A stretch of DNA of 40,324 bases from Candidatus Baldrarchaeota archaeon (GTDB lineage Archaea > Asgardarchaeota > Baldrarchaeia > Baldrarchaeales > DXJG01). Within the stretch, counting starts at the first letter, position 1. Each line of letters opens with the position of its first letter. Of this stretch, positions 26,363-34,947 are shown one piece after another. A model generated the notes under the pieces. The model saw only the letters and a list, made by a program, of their open reading frames with translations. It did no database searches and was not told the origin of the DNA. The stretch is from contig JAUQZC010000123.1 in NCBI GenBank assembly GCA_030587435.1, positions 1 through 40,324 on the forward strand, given 5' to 3'. A program made the position numbers and the translations under genes.

Positions 26363-26451
26363 ACCGATTGAAAAATTACCTTTAACCAATTAATAATGAA
26401 CTCTTCAAATTGATTGAAACTTGCATCAAAGATACAGGGTTGAACTTAAAT

Positions 26452-27096
26452 CTACTTCAGTATTTTTCCGGTTTCAATGTACCATAAGTATAGATCTAAT
26501 TCAGCTAAATTTAATTTCAACTTTTTTCCAATTTCTTTCAGTAGATTTTCAATTTCAAGATACTTCCTTCTAGTTAGTGTTTTTGGTTTTTCAATTAGCT
26601 TGTGTTTTGCTAATATATCAATTATGTGGAAGTCTATGATGGCAAAATCAGTGAAACCTATATTTCTAAGGAAGTGGCTTGCTTCTTTGTATCCAATCCC
26701 CTTTATGTTCTTAACTAGCCATTCTCTCAACTTGCTTCCGTCATCAAAAGAATTAATGATATCTTTTAGCGAATCCTTATATTTTCTTGCCTCTACGATG
26801 TATTTTGCTCTAGTATTAGGATATCTGTAACCAAGTTCCTTCAACTTTCTCGCTAATTGATGTTCTGGAAGAGTTAAAAACCCGTCATCTATTTCTTCTT
26901 GGATTTTTATGCTTTTTTCAGCGTTAAAATTTGCAGTTAAAATACAGAAACAGAGTTCTTTAAATAGTTCATTGCTTGTTTTTTTACCCTTTTCTTTAAA
27001 CTCTTTGATACGAGCATCAACTAAGTTTTTTATCTCACTATTTTTCAATTTTTCAAGGGACTTTAATAATTCCTCAACTTTGCACCTTTTCATCAA
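26452..27096 (-). CDS. ogg: 8-oxoguanine DNA glycosylase/lyase, Ogg2 type
   Basis: Protein of 214 residues fitting archaeal Ogg2. The helix-hairpin-helix is IKGIGYKEASHFLRNIGF, with the catalytic lysine at 137 and the catalytic aspartate at 155 (IIDFHIID). The 18-residue spacing equals that of the Methanocaldococcus enzyme (Lys129/Asp147, from memory). It removes oxidised guanine and nicks the strand. It is intact, although it is surrounded by broken genes. TTG/ATG starts near 27096 are both possible. Confidence 0.9.
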   Translation of the reverse strand: MMKRCKVEELLKSLEKLKNSEIKNLVDARIKEFKEKGKKTSNELFKELCFCILTANFNAEKSIKIQEEIDDGFLTLPEHQLARKLKELGYRYPNTRAKYIVEARKYKDSLKDIINSFDDGSKLREWLVKNIKGIGYKEASHFLRNIGFTDFAIIDFHIIDILAKHKLIEKPKTLTRRKYLEIENLLKEIGKKLKLNLAELDLYLWYIETGKILK

Positions 27097-27110
27097 CGTT
27101 TCCCCGATAT

Positions 27111-27397
27111 TTAAGTTGATTTTACTGTAAATTTGACAGCGGTTCCTTCATTTTTCTCTAATATTTCTACAATCTCGGTTTTTAGTCCAAAGTCCTCAAG
27201 TAAAATTTTAAGGTCATCAAAATAGTCATAGAATCCGCAGGTACGGCAAAAAGAACCTATGAATTCTATTTTAAAAACTTTTTGTTTAACGAGATTAGTT
27301 TTGCTGTAACTTCAGGAGACCTACATTTGTTATATTCTTCGATTGCTCTTTCAATTGCTTTTCTTATTTGCTGTTTTTCCAAGGGATTTAACCCCAT
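27111..27397 (-). pseudogene. Small conserved-looking CxxCG protein, split by a frameshift
   Basis: From ATG 27397 the frame reads MGLNPLEKQQIRKAIERAIE, then EEYNKCRSPEVTAKLISLN, and stops at 27266. One base away the other frame continues without pause: KIEFIGSFCRTCGFYDYFDD, ending KFTVKST at 27113. The joined protein would be about 95 residues with a CRTCG metal or redox motif. The break lies in a T5-A4 run, so a sequence error is a real possibility. Small archaeal proteins of this look are known to me only as uncharacterised. Confidence 0.65.
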
Positions 27398-27471
27398 AAT
27401 TAGCTTGTAAACCTAAGATTGTAATTGCTGCAAAATAAAAGTAAGAGGGAAGATAATAAATTATTGTTTTC

Positions 27472-27690
27472 CTATAGTTTTTTGTAGCAGAAACACCAGC
27501 CGAAACATTCGTATTGTTTAACTCTTTCTTTTGCTGTTTGTTCGTCGGTTGCGGATAGTATTATTACTTTGTCGCCTATTAGTTCGTTGCTAGACCAGTT
27601 TGCTGGCATAGCAACACCCTTTTTATCTGATATTTACAGTGCTTTCATCATTCGTAATATTTCGTCCATGTTTCTTCTACTTGGAAGTTA
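27472..27690 (-). pseudogene. Peroxiredoxin C-terminal remnant
   Basis: Pieces of the C-terminal end of an archaeal peroxiredoxin (Prx6-like, long form): SRRNMDEILRMMKAL, a stop, then VAMPANWSSNELIGDKVIIL, and YECFGWCFCYKKL up to TAG 27472. The C-terminal cysteines of the archaeal type are still present. The catalytic N-terminal thioredoxin domain with the peroxidatic cysteine is missing. It abuts an acetyltransferase remnant. A dead gene. Confidence 0.75.
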
Positions 27691-27900
27691 TAATTTTCTG
27701 TAATTTGATTTCATCACGTATTGGAATATGTCCAATACCCAGAATAGCTTCTCCGTGTTTTTTCAGCAGTAGCATTTGGTACTACTTCAAATATTCGAAG
27801 TCCCATTAGTTGGTAGAAGGCTAAAGCTGGCAGATCATCATTAGAGGTTGAAACCAATAACCTATCCTTTAAAGATTCTCTAGACCTTTTTCTAATGAAA
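27677..27900 (-). pseudogene. GNAT acetyltransferase C-terminal remnant
   Basis: The minus strand reads RLLVSTSNDDLPALAFYQLM, then GLRIFEVVPNATAEK; after a one-base shift in an A6 run it continues HGEAILGIGHIPIRDEIKLQK to a stop at 27677. This matches the C-terminal half of a GNAT N-acetyltransferase, whose acetyl-CoA-binding motif would lie in the missing N-terminal part. The fragment begins 20 bases from the end of the ABC permease gene, suggesting a deletion joined them. Confidence 0.7.
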
Positions 27901-27919
27901 ATAAAAATTGTTTGTGTTG

Positions 27920-28696
27920 TTATTCTATTGTTGCTTTCTTGAATGTCTGTGTTGCAAGTGTTATCAGGATGGTAGATAAAATCAATAGTAGGAATACGTC
28001 GGTTATTAAGTTAAGGCTTCCGCTTCCGGTGAGCAGTATTCGAGCAGCGTCGACACCATATGTTAAGGGATTGATGTATGCCAGGTATTTCATCCATGTT
28101 GGCATTGTATCTATGGGGTAAAATGCTCCGCTTAGAAATAGTGTTGGCATTGAAATCATGTTTACTATGAGTTGAAATCCTTCTTGGCTGCGCATTTTCG
28201 TTGCAATGATTGTTCCAATGCTTGTGAAGGACAGTGATGTTAGAAAAGCTGCTAAAATGACAATTGGTAGATTTATGATTTTTAATGTTGGTGTTAGAGG
28301 ATAAGCTATGCAGAATATTATTATTCCTTGAATCACTGCTACTGTGGAATCACCTAACATTCTTCCAAGTATACTTGCCCTCCTAGAAACTGGCGCAACC
28401 AGTATTTCTTTAAGGTAGCCGAATTCTTTATCCCATATCACTGAGATACCTGACATATATGAGAACATGAAAATTGACATCATAATGACCCCGGGAATCA
28501 GAAATGTAAGGTAGTCTAGTCCTCCGAAGAGAATTTTTACCCCTCCTATTTTGAATGCTGATGCCCATCCAAGTCCAAAGAAAATCATCCAGAAAACTGG
28601 TTGAATTATCATTGCCGCTACTCTTGACTTTGCTCTCCAAAATCTTTTAACCTGTCTATACCACATTGCGTGTAACGCGTTCAAGTTTCTATTCAT
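27920..28696 (-). CDS. ABC-2 type exporter permease (DrrB-like)
   Basis: Membrane protein of 258 residues with six likely helices and the DrrB/ABC-2 signature: the segment about residues 183-198 (PTLFLSGAFYPIDTMP) followed by WMKYLAYINPLTYGVDAARI. The N-terminal amphipathic segment is WYRQVKRFWRAKSR. Its start overlaps the end of the ATPase gene by 4 bases. With the ATPase it forms a homodimeric-type exporter; the neighbouring PadR gene suggests inducible efflux of a toxic compound. Confidence 0.92.
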   Translation of the reverse strand: MNRNLNALHAMWYRQVKRFWRAKSRVAAMIIQPVFWMIFFGLGWASAFKIGGVKILFGGLDYLTFLIPGVIMMSIFMFSYMSGISVIWDKEFGYLKEILVAPVSRRASILGRMLGDSTVAVIQGIIIFCIAYPLTPTLKIINLPIVILAAFLTSLSFTSIGTIIATKMRSQEGFQLIVNMISMPTLFLSGAFYPIDTMPTWMKYLAYINPLTYGVDAARILLTGSGSLNLITDVFLLLILSTILITLATQTFKKATIE

Positions 28697-29703
28697 CTCA
28701 TTCTTCGCCTCCTCATAAACATAGTTCTTCTTACGAAGTCTGTGAAAGAACCTTCCTCTTCTCTTAGTTTTCTACCAGTTAGTTGCAGGAAAACGTCGTC
28801 AAGTGTGGGTCTACTATACTTTATTTCAAGTATTTTAACACCGTTTGACTGAGCTACATCAAAAATTAAAGGAATTTTCTCAGGGGCATTTTCCACGGTT
28901 ATCGCTAAGGTGTTTGTGTTTATGATTTTAGTTTTCTCGCTTACGTTGTCTTTAATCACTTCCATGAACCTTTTGATATTATGGTTTTCTTTTGAAATCG
29001 TGACGTAAATGATATCTCCTCTGATCATTTTTTTGAGCTGTTCTGGAGTGCCTATTGCAATGATTTTTCCATGGTCTATTATTGCTATTCTATCACACAG
29101 TTTTTCCGCTTCATCCATGTAGTGGGTGGTAAGCAGTATAGTCATGTTTTTCTCCTTTTTCGTTTTTCTAATGTAATCCCAGATATGTGCTCTGGTTTGT
29201 GGGTCTAATCCGAGTGTTGGCTCATCTAAGAAAAGTATTTCTGGTGTGTGAAGAAGCCCTCTAGCAATTTCAAGTCTTCTTATCATCCCACCACTATACT
29301 TCCTTAGCTCTACATTTGCCCATTTTTCAAGTTCCACGAACTCTAAAAGTTCCTTGATTCTTCTTTTGAGTTCTTTTTCAGGTATGTTGTAGAGTTTTCC
29401 GTGAAGCCACATGTTTTCATATCCGGTTAAATTTCTATCCACTGTCATATCTTGAAAAACTACTCCTATACGTTCACGTATTTTTTCTGGTTCTCTTCTA
29501 ATATCAAACCCAGAAACGTACGCTGTGCCCTCTGTAGGTTTCAAAAGAGTTATTAACATGTTTATTGTTGTGGTTTTACCAGCTCCATTTGGACCGAGCA
29601 GACCAAATATTTCTCCACTCTTAACTTTAAAGTTAATGTGATCAACAGCAACAAGCCCGTTAAACTTTTTGGTTAAACCTTGTGTTACAATGGCTTCCTT
29701 CAT
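28693..29703 (-). CDS. ABC transporter ATP-binding protein (DrrA-like)
   Basis: ATPase of 336 residues: Walker A GLLGPNGAGKTT, signature YSGGMIRRLEIARGL, Walker B ILFLDEPTLGLDP and H-loop ILLTTHYMDEAE. A C-terminal domain of about 90 residues and a very basic end (RRTMFMRRRRMR) follow. It overlaps both the PadR gene upstream and the permease gene downstream by 4 bases, so the three are tightly coupled. Confidence 0.94.
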   Translation of the reverse strand: MKEAIVTQGLTKKFNGLVAVDHINFKVKSGEIFGLLGPNGAGKTTTINMLITLLKPTEGTAYVSGFDIRREPEKIRERIGVVFQDMTVDRNLTGYENMWLHGKLYNIPEKELKRRIKELLEFVELEKWANVELRKYSGGMIRRLEIARGLLHTPEILFLDEPTLGLDPQTRAHIWDYIRKTKKEKNMTILLTTHYMDEAEKLCDRIAIIDHGKIIAIGTPEQLKKMIRGDIIYVTISKENHNIKRFMEVIKDNVSEKTKIINTNTLAITVENAPEKIPLIFDVAQSNGVKILEIKYSRPTLDDVFLQLTGRKLREEEGSFTDFVRRTMFMRRRRMR

Positions 29704-30065
29704 TTCGCTTCACCCAATATTTTGCCTAAAATTTTGTAGAACTCTTTTAGGAGTTCCATTTTATGTTTTAAGAGTTCTTCCCCTTCTTCTGTTATGTAAT
29801 AGATTTTACGTGCTGGACCTTTTTCTCGCATTTCCCATTTGAAAGTTAGAAAGCCGTCTTTCTCAAGTTTTTTAAGCGCAAAATAGATGACAGGTCTTGA
29901 TACTTCTCTTTCCAATATTTTAGATGCTTCTTCTGCGATTTGATATCCATGCATAGGCTTTTCCGAAAGTACTTTCAATATAATTGCCGCCATGAGAAAA
30001 GGAGGAACCATCCCGCCTATTTTGCGTCTTTCCATTTTACGCCAAATCATTATTATCTTCCTCAA
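29700..30065 (-). CDS. PadR-family transcriptional regulator
   Basis: Protein of up to 121 residues. PMHGYQIAEEASKILEREVS, then PVIYFALKKLEKDGFLTFKW and a wing with GPARKIYYITEEGEELL, define the PadR winged helix. The C-terminal helix for dimerisation is short. PadR proteins often repress a linked ABC exporter and release DNA when a toxic ligand binds; the overlap with the ATPase gene supports this. The start may be ATG 30065 or an internal ATG (29 or 49 bases downstream); the family core begins near MVPPFLMAAIIL. Confidence 0.9.
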   Translation of the reverse strand: MRKIIMIWRKMERRKIGGMVPPFLMAAIILKVLSEKPMHGYQIAEEASKILEREVSRPVIYFALKKLEKDGFLTFKWEMREKGPARKIYYITEEGEELLKHKMELLKEFYKILGKILGEAK

Positions 30066-30106
30066 TATAGATAATTAATTTACCTATGTAACAATTTAAT
30101 CTATAT
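30065..30106. promoter_or_regulatory. Inverted repeat upstream of the PadR-ABC operon
   Basis: ATATAGAT (30065-30072) is mirrored by ATCTATAT (30099-30106), 8-base perfect arms 26 bases apart, in the promoter area of the PadR gene. The right arm overlaps a TATA-like box on the minus strand (AATATATAGA). This is the place and symmetry expected for a PadR operator, but A/T-rich sequence makes chance matches easier. Confidence 0.4.
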
Positions 30107-30456
30107 ATTATCCTTCACTATTTAAAGCTTGCGTCTTGATGGCTTAATGATGCTTGAGGCTTTTCTTTCTCTTATTTAGAATGTGAAAAACCAGGCAATA
30201 GTTGTTTGCATGAAAACGCTGGCATTGAGGTCCTAAGACGTTTATCAATCGTCACGTTCATTATTTAACCTAGCAAGTCTCAGAATGAAAATATGTGTTA
30301 ATGTTTAGGATAATGATGTCTCTTTGCTGGTGTTTTTCCTCTTAGATGAAAATGGTCATAATTTGTGTTGAGCTGTTTTAGCGAATGCTTAAAATATTTT
30401 TTATTTGCATTTTATAACATGTTGCTTGAGAGGAGATTTGTAAGTACTATAGATGT
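30107..30456. other. Intergenic region before the first paralogue gene
   Basis: About 350 bases between divergent genes with no supported gene. Two ATGATG-type C-box-like words occur (near 30148 and 30313), but no matching D-box and guide spacing was found, so no C/D RNA is called. Promoter for the plus-strand gene probably lies near 30390-30420, where A/T-rich sequence appears. Confidence 0.3.
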
Positions 30457-30471
30457 GTGGTGTATTTTATG

Positions 30472-31743
30472 AGCGAAACATACTTAAAAGGCTACGAATT
30501 GGCAGAGGCAAGGCTACGTGACTTAGTTACTGCAAATAAGTGGAGTAGATTTGGCATAATTTCCTACGATTATGAACTTTTTACAAATGAAACTTTACTT
30601 TATCCTGAACAAGTATGTATGGCGTTTTCGAAAGTTGCACATAAAACTCTAGGTAAAAATGTTCTTTTGGTTATAAATTTGAATAGGAAAGGGAAACTTT
30701 CTCTAAATAATCCGGAAACATTCGATATGCTGCTTAAACTTGTCAACAAGAAGCTACCTGAAGCAAACACTATGTATTTCGGTGTTAGAGAAGACCTTAA
30801 TGTGGAGAGATTACTGGCGAGTATGGAATCGGTTAAAGAAGCTGCTGATATTGTTGCTGAAGCTCTTGCAGCTATATCTGAAAAAGTCAGGAAAATTAAA
30901 CCGGAAAAACTGAAAAATATGAATGTCGAAGATTTCAGCAATTTTTTAGTGAAAATTATGGGTCCTCCATCAACCCTTAAGGACATGTCGATGAGGCTTC
31001 AAAAAGGAATAGAGAAGAGGGGGGGAGCAACTAAGTTTATTGCTAGTATGGCAAGCGTAACTAGGCTCATAGAATATCTTTTAACAGGTGCTAAAGGTTT
31101 CTTCATCGTAATAAAGCAACATGCCTTCGATAAGGAATTCAAAGAAAAACTCAAGGAAAAGGAAGAAGAAGCAAAAAGCCTATATTCTTATGATGTCATA
31201 GGGAAAATGCTTGCTGATGAAGAGGAAACTCCTTTCAGGGAGGGGGTCAATGTAGTTTTTACTGATTGCTTTGGTAGAAATTATGGTTTTTTGATACCTG
31301 TGATTATACAAGAGTTTTTACGTACTTTTAATGAAGGAATCATAGTCTTAGATGACTTACCGCAGCCAGATGTGTATTCGAAGGTTATTCAATGGATTGT
31401 TAATAGACCAGATGAGGTTGAAGGCTGTAAACTCGCGTTGTTCGTACCCTCTGCTTATCTTCCAACCGTAGAAGAATGTGTTGACTCGGTTAGAAAGATG
31501 GTTTCGGAAAAATGCATCGTATTTGATATGAATTCGGATTTCTTCCATACTCTTCATGAAAGGGCAAGCGCTACAGTTCATGCATGGCTTTACGAAAAGT
31601 TTTTTGAAATGGAAGAAAAGAGAAGAGAAGGCGAATGTTACTTTATTCATCATGATGCTTTTGAGGAAGTTAACTGGGAGGTAATATCGTTGCGGAAAGG
31701 AAAAATCGAGAGACTTCGTGGCATATTTAGAAGGATCTTTTAG
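30472..31743 (+). CDS. Protein of unknown family, paralogue A of a convergent pair
   Basis: Soluble protein of about 423 residues with no motif I recognise. The N-terminal third is alpha/beta (NVLLVINLNRKGKL; MYFGVREDL), the middle third (about 120-240) is helical and charged with a conserved-looking IMGPPSTLKDM, and the C-terminal third reads as alternating strands and helices (VNVVFTDCFGR, GIIVLDDLPQ, LALFVPSAY, CIVFDMNSDF), like a Rossmann-type or PIN/TIR-size domain. It ends with a basic tail. The convergent gene 31762-33069 shares this plan and several segments. ATG 30472 follows a short A/T leader; GTG 30457 is also in frame. Confidence 0.6.
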   Translation, partial: SETYLKGYELAEARLRDLVTANKWSRFGIISYDYELFTNETLLYPEQVCMAFSKVAHKTLGKNVLLVINLNRKGKLSLNNPETFDMLLKLVNKKLPEANTMYFGVREDLNVERLLASMESVKEAADIVAEALAAISEKVRKIKPEKLKNMNVEDFSNFLVKIMGPPSTLKDMSMRLQKGIEKRGGATKFIASMASVTRLIEYLLTGAKGFFIVIKQHAFDKEFKEKLKEKEEEAKSLYSYDVIGKMLADEEETPFREGVNVVFTDCFGRNYGFLIPVIIQEFLRTFNEGIIVLDDLPQPDVYSKVIQWIVNRPDEVEGCKLALFVPSAYLPTVEECVDSVRKMVSEKCIVFDMNSDFFHTLHERASATVHAWLYEKFFEMEEKRREGECYFIHHDAFEEVNWEVISLRKGKIERLRGIFRRIF

Positions 31744-31761
31744 GCACTAGTTGAAACATTT

Positions 31762-33069
31762 CTATCTTCCAAAAAGTTTTCTCTTAATTTTGGTTAGCAA
31801 TGAAGGACGAACAAACCTCCATTTAACCGGTGATGTGGAATTATAGAAAACAAATGCTATATCACCTTTTTCTCCTAGTTCTTTTATTTTATAAAGATGT
31901 TTTACAACCCAAGCTTCTTCTGTTGCAGGTCTTCTTCTAAAGAGGATTCTCATAAATTTTGAGCTTAAATCAAAAAATATCGCCTTTTCACTGATTAATT
32001 TTTCGAAGAAACCGTTAAATCTTTCAGAGAATTCCCCCATTGTTGGAGCTATAGCTCCTAGAGATATTTCACGGTTTTCAACTTTGTTTATAAGCCATTT
32101 TAGGAAGAAGTCATATCGATCCATGAACGTTATTGAATCGAAAAGTAACGCAACTTCCTTGACGTCTGTAAGCAGGTTTTCCAATAATATAGGGATAAAT
32201 GTGTTTTGAAGATTTCTAAAACCGTCACCAATGATTACTAAAAGATTTTCTTCCTCTAGTTTTCTCTTTGCTTCATCTAAATTTGATTCGCCAACAATTT
32301 TCGACAAAGCCTCCTTATTAAAGAATTTCTCAATATTTTCCTTCCATTGTTTCGCGAATTTTCGATATTCCTCGCTTTCCATTTTTCCTACTATTCTCAC
32401 AAACTTGAAAGCATATGCTAAACCTTTACCCATTGCAGCACCTGGATTAAAAATTAAGGTGAGAGAGGAAATAACGTGGCTTCCAATTCTTTCTACAGAC
32501 ACTGATGATAATTCTTTTTTAAGTTCCTCTTTGAGTGTCGGAGGACGCATAAAATCTATTATGAAACTTGATAAACTCTCTAAATTATTGATTTGCGAAA
32601 GTCTTCTTTCATCCATTTCTCTGTGTATTGGGAGATTCGCTTTCAAAGCTAACGGAAAGAAGTTTGACTCAATAATGTTCCTTAAATCTAATTTCAATTG
32701 TGGAACTTCAAGAGCTTCTCTTATATTTTCGAAATCACTACCGAAAAAGTATACAAGGTTGCTAAACCTTCTTTGCGCAAAGAAGTTACGATACCACTCT
32801 GGAATAGAACTTATGGAATAAGAATGTTCACGCGTAGAATCCAATAAAAGTATTGTTTTTATACGTCTCTTGTAGAGAGAAAGAGCAATGGAGAATAGGA
32901 AAAACTCTGGGACAACTATCCATTTTTCTGATTCCACCGGGCCTTCATCGTAAAGAAATGTACTTAAATATTTCCATGTTAAATCCTTTTTTACTACGTC
33001 TTCCATTGTCAACGAAACGGCATCAAACCCTTGCTGCAACCTCTCATATACATCCAACGACATAGCCAT
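31762..33069 (-). CDS. Protein of unknown family, paralogue B of a convergent pair
   Basis: Soluble protein of 435 residues, distantly related to the gene it faces. Matching stretches, in the same order, are FMRPPTLKEELKKEL (versus IMGPPSTLKDM), NLLVIIGDGFRN and FIPILLENLL (versus VNVVFTDCFGRN and LIPVIIQEFL), VALLFDSITFMDRYDFFLKW (versus IIVLDDLP, VYSKVIQW), and AIFFDLSSKFMRIL (versus CIVFDMNSDFFHTL), then a basic C-terminus (KIKRKLFGR). No Walker motif, no catalytic signature and no membrane helix is evident. The two stop codons are only 18 bases apart. Function unknown; a heteromeric complex is a plausible inference. Confidence 0.6.
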   Translation of the reverse strand: MAMSLDVYERLQQGFDAVSLTMEDVVKKDLTWKYLSTFLYDEGPVESEKWIVVPEFFLFSIALSLYKRRIKTILLLDSTREHSYSISSIPEWYRNFFAQRRFSNLVYFFGSDFENIREALEVPQLKLDLRNIIESNFFPLALKANLPIHREMDERRLSQINNLESLSSFIIDFMRPPTLKEELKKELSSVSVERIGSHVISSLTLIFNPGAAMGKGLAYAFKFVRIVGKMESEEYRKFAKQWKENIEKFFNKEALSKIVGESNLDEAKRKLEEENLLVIIGDGFRNLQNTFIPILLENLLTDVKEVALLFDSITFMDRYDFFLKWLINKVENREISLGAIAPTMGEFSERFNGFFEKLISEKAIFFDLSSKFMRILFRRRPATEEAWVVKHLYKIKELGEKGDIAFVFYNSTSPVKWRFVRPSLLTKIKRKLFGR

Positions 33070-33397
33070 TCACGTAGAAATTCTATATTATAAAAGAGAA
33101 ACTAAGTTCTTAAAAACGTTTCAGAAGAAAACGTTCCATCAAGACATACAGATACCTAAATTTTAGTAGCTTACCTAGATGGCACATGGGAATCACCAGA
33201 CAACCTAGATAGTATTTACGATCTATATCACGGTGCAGATGCATATGTGGAATGAGATTGGTGTTGCCTCACCATAAATGAACACGAGGCTTTAGCAATA
33301 TTTATTGGATAGAAAGCATGTTGAAAAAAGAAGAAATAAATTTCTGACATATTATAATTTCTTAAGTTTAGTTTGTCAAACACAAAAGGTGTTTAGA
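33070..33397. other. Intergenic region with a possible gene relic
   Basis: About 330 bases. From about 33172 the plus strand reads YLDGTWESPDNLDSIYDLYH, then GADAYVE, a TGA at 33253, then DWCCLTINEHEALAIFIG to TAG 33312. The composition is protein-like, but there is no start and one internal stop, so it may be the tail of a lost gene. I could not name a family. The rest holds the promoter of the downstream MBL gene. Confidence 0.3.
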
Positions 33398-34273
33398 ATG
33401 GTTAAGGTTGAAAAATTGGGAGACGGGGCATATAGGATTCCTGGGAGAACTGTTATTGGCATAGTTCGTTTGGATAAGGATTGTTATTTGATTGATACTG
33501 GTTTAGATGATGACCAGGGACGTAAAGCTTTGAATGCTGTTAAGTCTCTGAACTGCGAGTTAAAAGCTGTGATAAATACTCATTCTCATGCAGATCACAT
33601 CGGTGGAAACAGTTTTGTGGAGAAACGCACTAACGTAGATATCTTTGGTCCTTTGGAGGAAGTTCCATATATTAGGGACCCTAAATTGGAGCCTGTTATG
33701 CTTTATGGTGGAAACCCTGTTCCAGAACTGCTTTCAAAATTTTTCATGGCTAAACCTAGCAATGCAAAACCAGTTGAAGATACATCTTTACCTTTAAAGT
33801 TAGTTGATCTACGTGGTCATTCACCTGGAATGATAGGGATTCAAACTGATCAAGTGTTTTTTGTTGCAGATGCTTACACTAGCATTGATCTTTTGAGAAA
33901 ACATGTTATCCCCTATACATATGATCCTGAATTAGCATTAAAAACCTTGGAATCCCTATTAGATACAAAAGGGTTGCTTTATGTGCCTTTTCACGGCGAG
34001 CCGAGCACAAAACCTGAGGAAGAAATAGAGGCTAATATATCAGCCATCCAGAGAACAAAAGAAACGCTACTCGAAGTTTTAAATAACGACTTAAGCACCT
34101 GTGAGCTTATCTCTAAAGTTTTATCCCAGCTAAATGTCAAAATAGTTAATACAGCTCTCTACTTTCTTTACGAATCCATGTTAAAAGGTTACTTAGCTTG
34201 GCTTAAGCGGGACGGTCTAATAACTTCCAAGGTTGAATCAAATAAAATAATTTGGATGAAAATTAAGGCTTAA
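33398..34273 (+). CDS. MBL-fold metallohydrolase
   Basis: Protein of about 291 residues with the motif NTHSHADHIGG (His62, His64, Asp66, His67), LRGHSPGMIG and the bridging aspartate in VADAYTS, then FHGEPST. The C-terminal 70 residues look like a winged helix, as in LACTB2-type hydrolases. ATG 33398 follows AGGTG by 6 bases; the open frame reaches back to 33305 but that extension is unlike the family. It is a different subfamily from the MBL proteins at 8641 and 36804. Substrate unknown. Confidence 0.85.
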   Translation: MVKVEKLGDGAYRIPGRTVIGIVRLDKDCYLIDTGLDDDQGRKALNAVKSLNCELKAVINTHSHADHIGGNSFVEKRTNVDIFGPLEEVPYIRDPKLEPVMLYGGNPVPELLSKFFMAKPSNAKPVEDTSLPLKLVDLRGHSPGMIGIQTDQVFFVADAYTSIDLLRKHVIPYTYDPELALKTLESLLDTKGLLYVPFHGEPSTKPEEEIEANISAIQRTKETLLEVLNNDLSTCELISKVLSQLNVKIVNTALYFLYESMLKGYLAWLKRDGLITSKVESNKIIWMKIKA

Positions 34274-34306
34274 ACCAATCAATAAAACACTGATTACGTC
34301 TACGTA

Positions 34307-34498
34307 TTAAGCTTCTAAATCTTCTTTTGTCGTTTCAAAGCCAGACCTAGGTTTAAGAGCCCACTCCAAATACGGGGCAAATGGGTAACGCGACGCCTCT
34401 GCTTTATGTGTCTCTGCCAGTCCATTTAACAAATCGTCAACAATGTTGGGGTTAAATGCAACTATTAGTTGAGTTAGGCAAATCAATCTGGATGCCAA
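34307..34498 (-). CDS. Possible short hypothetical protein
   Basis: A 63-codon frame with protein-like composition (AFNPNIVDDLLNGLAETHKA, then YPFAPYLEWALK). No motif, no clear ribosome site and no known family. It could be a small gene or the relic of a larger one, lying next to the HEPN/MNT pair on the same strand. Confidence 0.25.
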   Translation of the reverse strand: MASRLICLTQLIVAFNPNIVDDLLNGLAETHKAEASRYPFAPYLEWALKPRSGFETTKEDLEA

Positions 34499-34533
34499 AT
34501 AAAACTCAGAATTGTAGAGCTTTTATTTTAACA

Positions 34534-34947
34534 TCAGAGCTTAATTTTAAATTTAGTTTTGATTAGCTTCTTTATTGCGTTTACAATTTCCTCTGCTTTT
34601 TTAATGTATTGTTCGCTGTCTTTTCTTGTGTAAAACACTATTATAGCGTAATCGCTTGTTTCTCTTGCCTCAAATAGCTCATTAAGATAGCGGCCAACAT
34701 TCACAGGAAGTAGGTCTTCTTTTATTACTTTTAACCCGAACATAGTGATAACCCCACGGTGAGTCCTAGGTGAACTGCCTAGGAGATATAGGATAGCCCT
34801 AGCGGCTAGAAAAGCTGCATAGTAAGCTCTACTTATGGCGTCATCAAATTTTTCATTTTCTAGGAGAATTTTGGCACTTTCAAGTTTTTCTTCGCTTCTA
34901 AAAATAAGTTGCTTTACTATTTCAATTAACTCTTCCTTTTTTTCCAA
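34534..34947 (-). CDS. HEPN-domain protein (toxin or RNase partner)
   Basis: Protein of 137 residues with the HEPN fold pattern: a helix with SRAYYAAFLAARAILYLLG (39-57), THRG (62-65), and EARETSDY (93-100). It belongs to the common HEPN class paired with a minimal nucleotidyltransferase (MNT). In studied pairs HEPN is an RNase toxin and MNT inactivates it by adding AMP to a tyrosine near the site. The strict R-x4-6-H RNase motif is not obvious here. It overlaps the MNT gene by 22 bases. Confidence 0.88.
   Translation of the reverse strand: MEKKEELIEIVKQLIFRSEEKLESAKILLENEKFDDAISRAYYAAFLAARAILYLLGSSPRTHRGVITMFGLKVIKEDLLPVNVGRYLNELFEARETSDYAIIVFYTRKDSEQYIKKAEEIVNAIKKLIKTKFKIKL

Noticed and set aside
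30140..30330. Possible C/D box RNA (ATGATG words)
   Set aside because: No paired D boxes or guide-length spacing was found.
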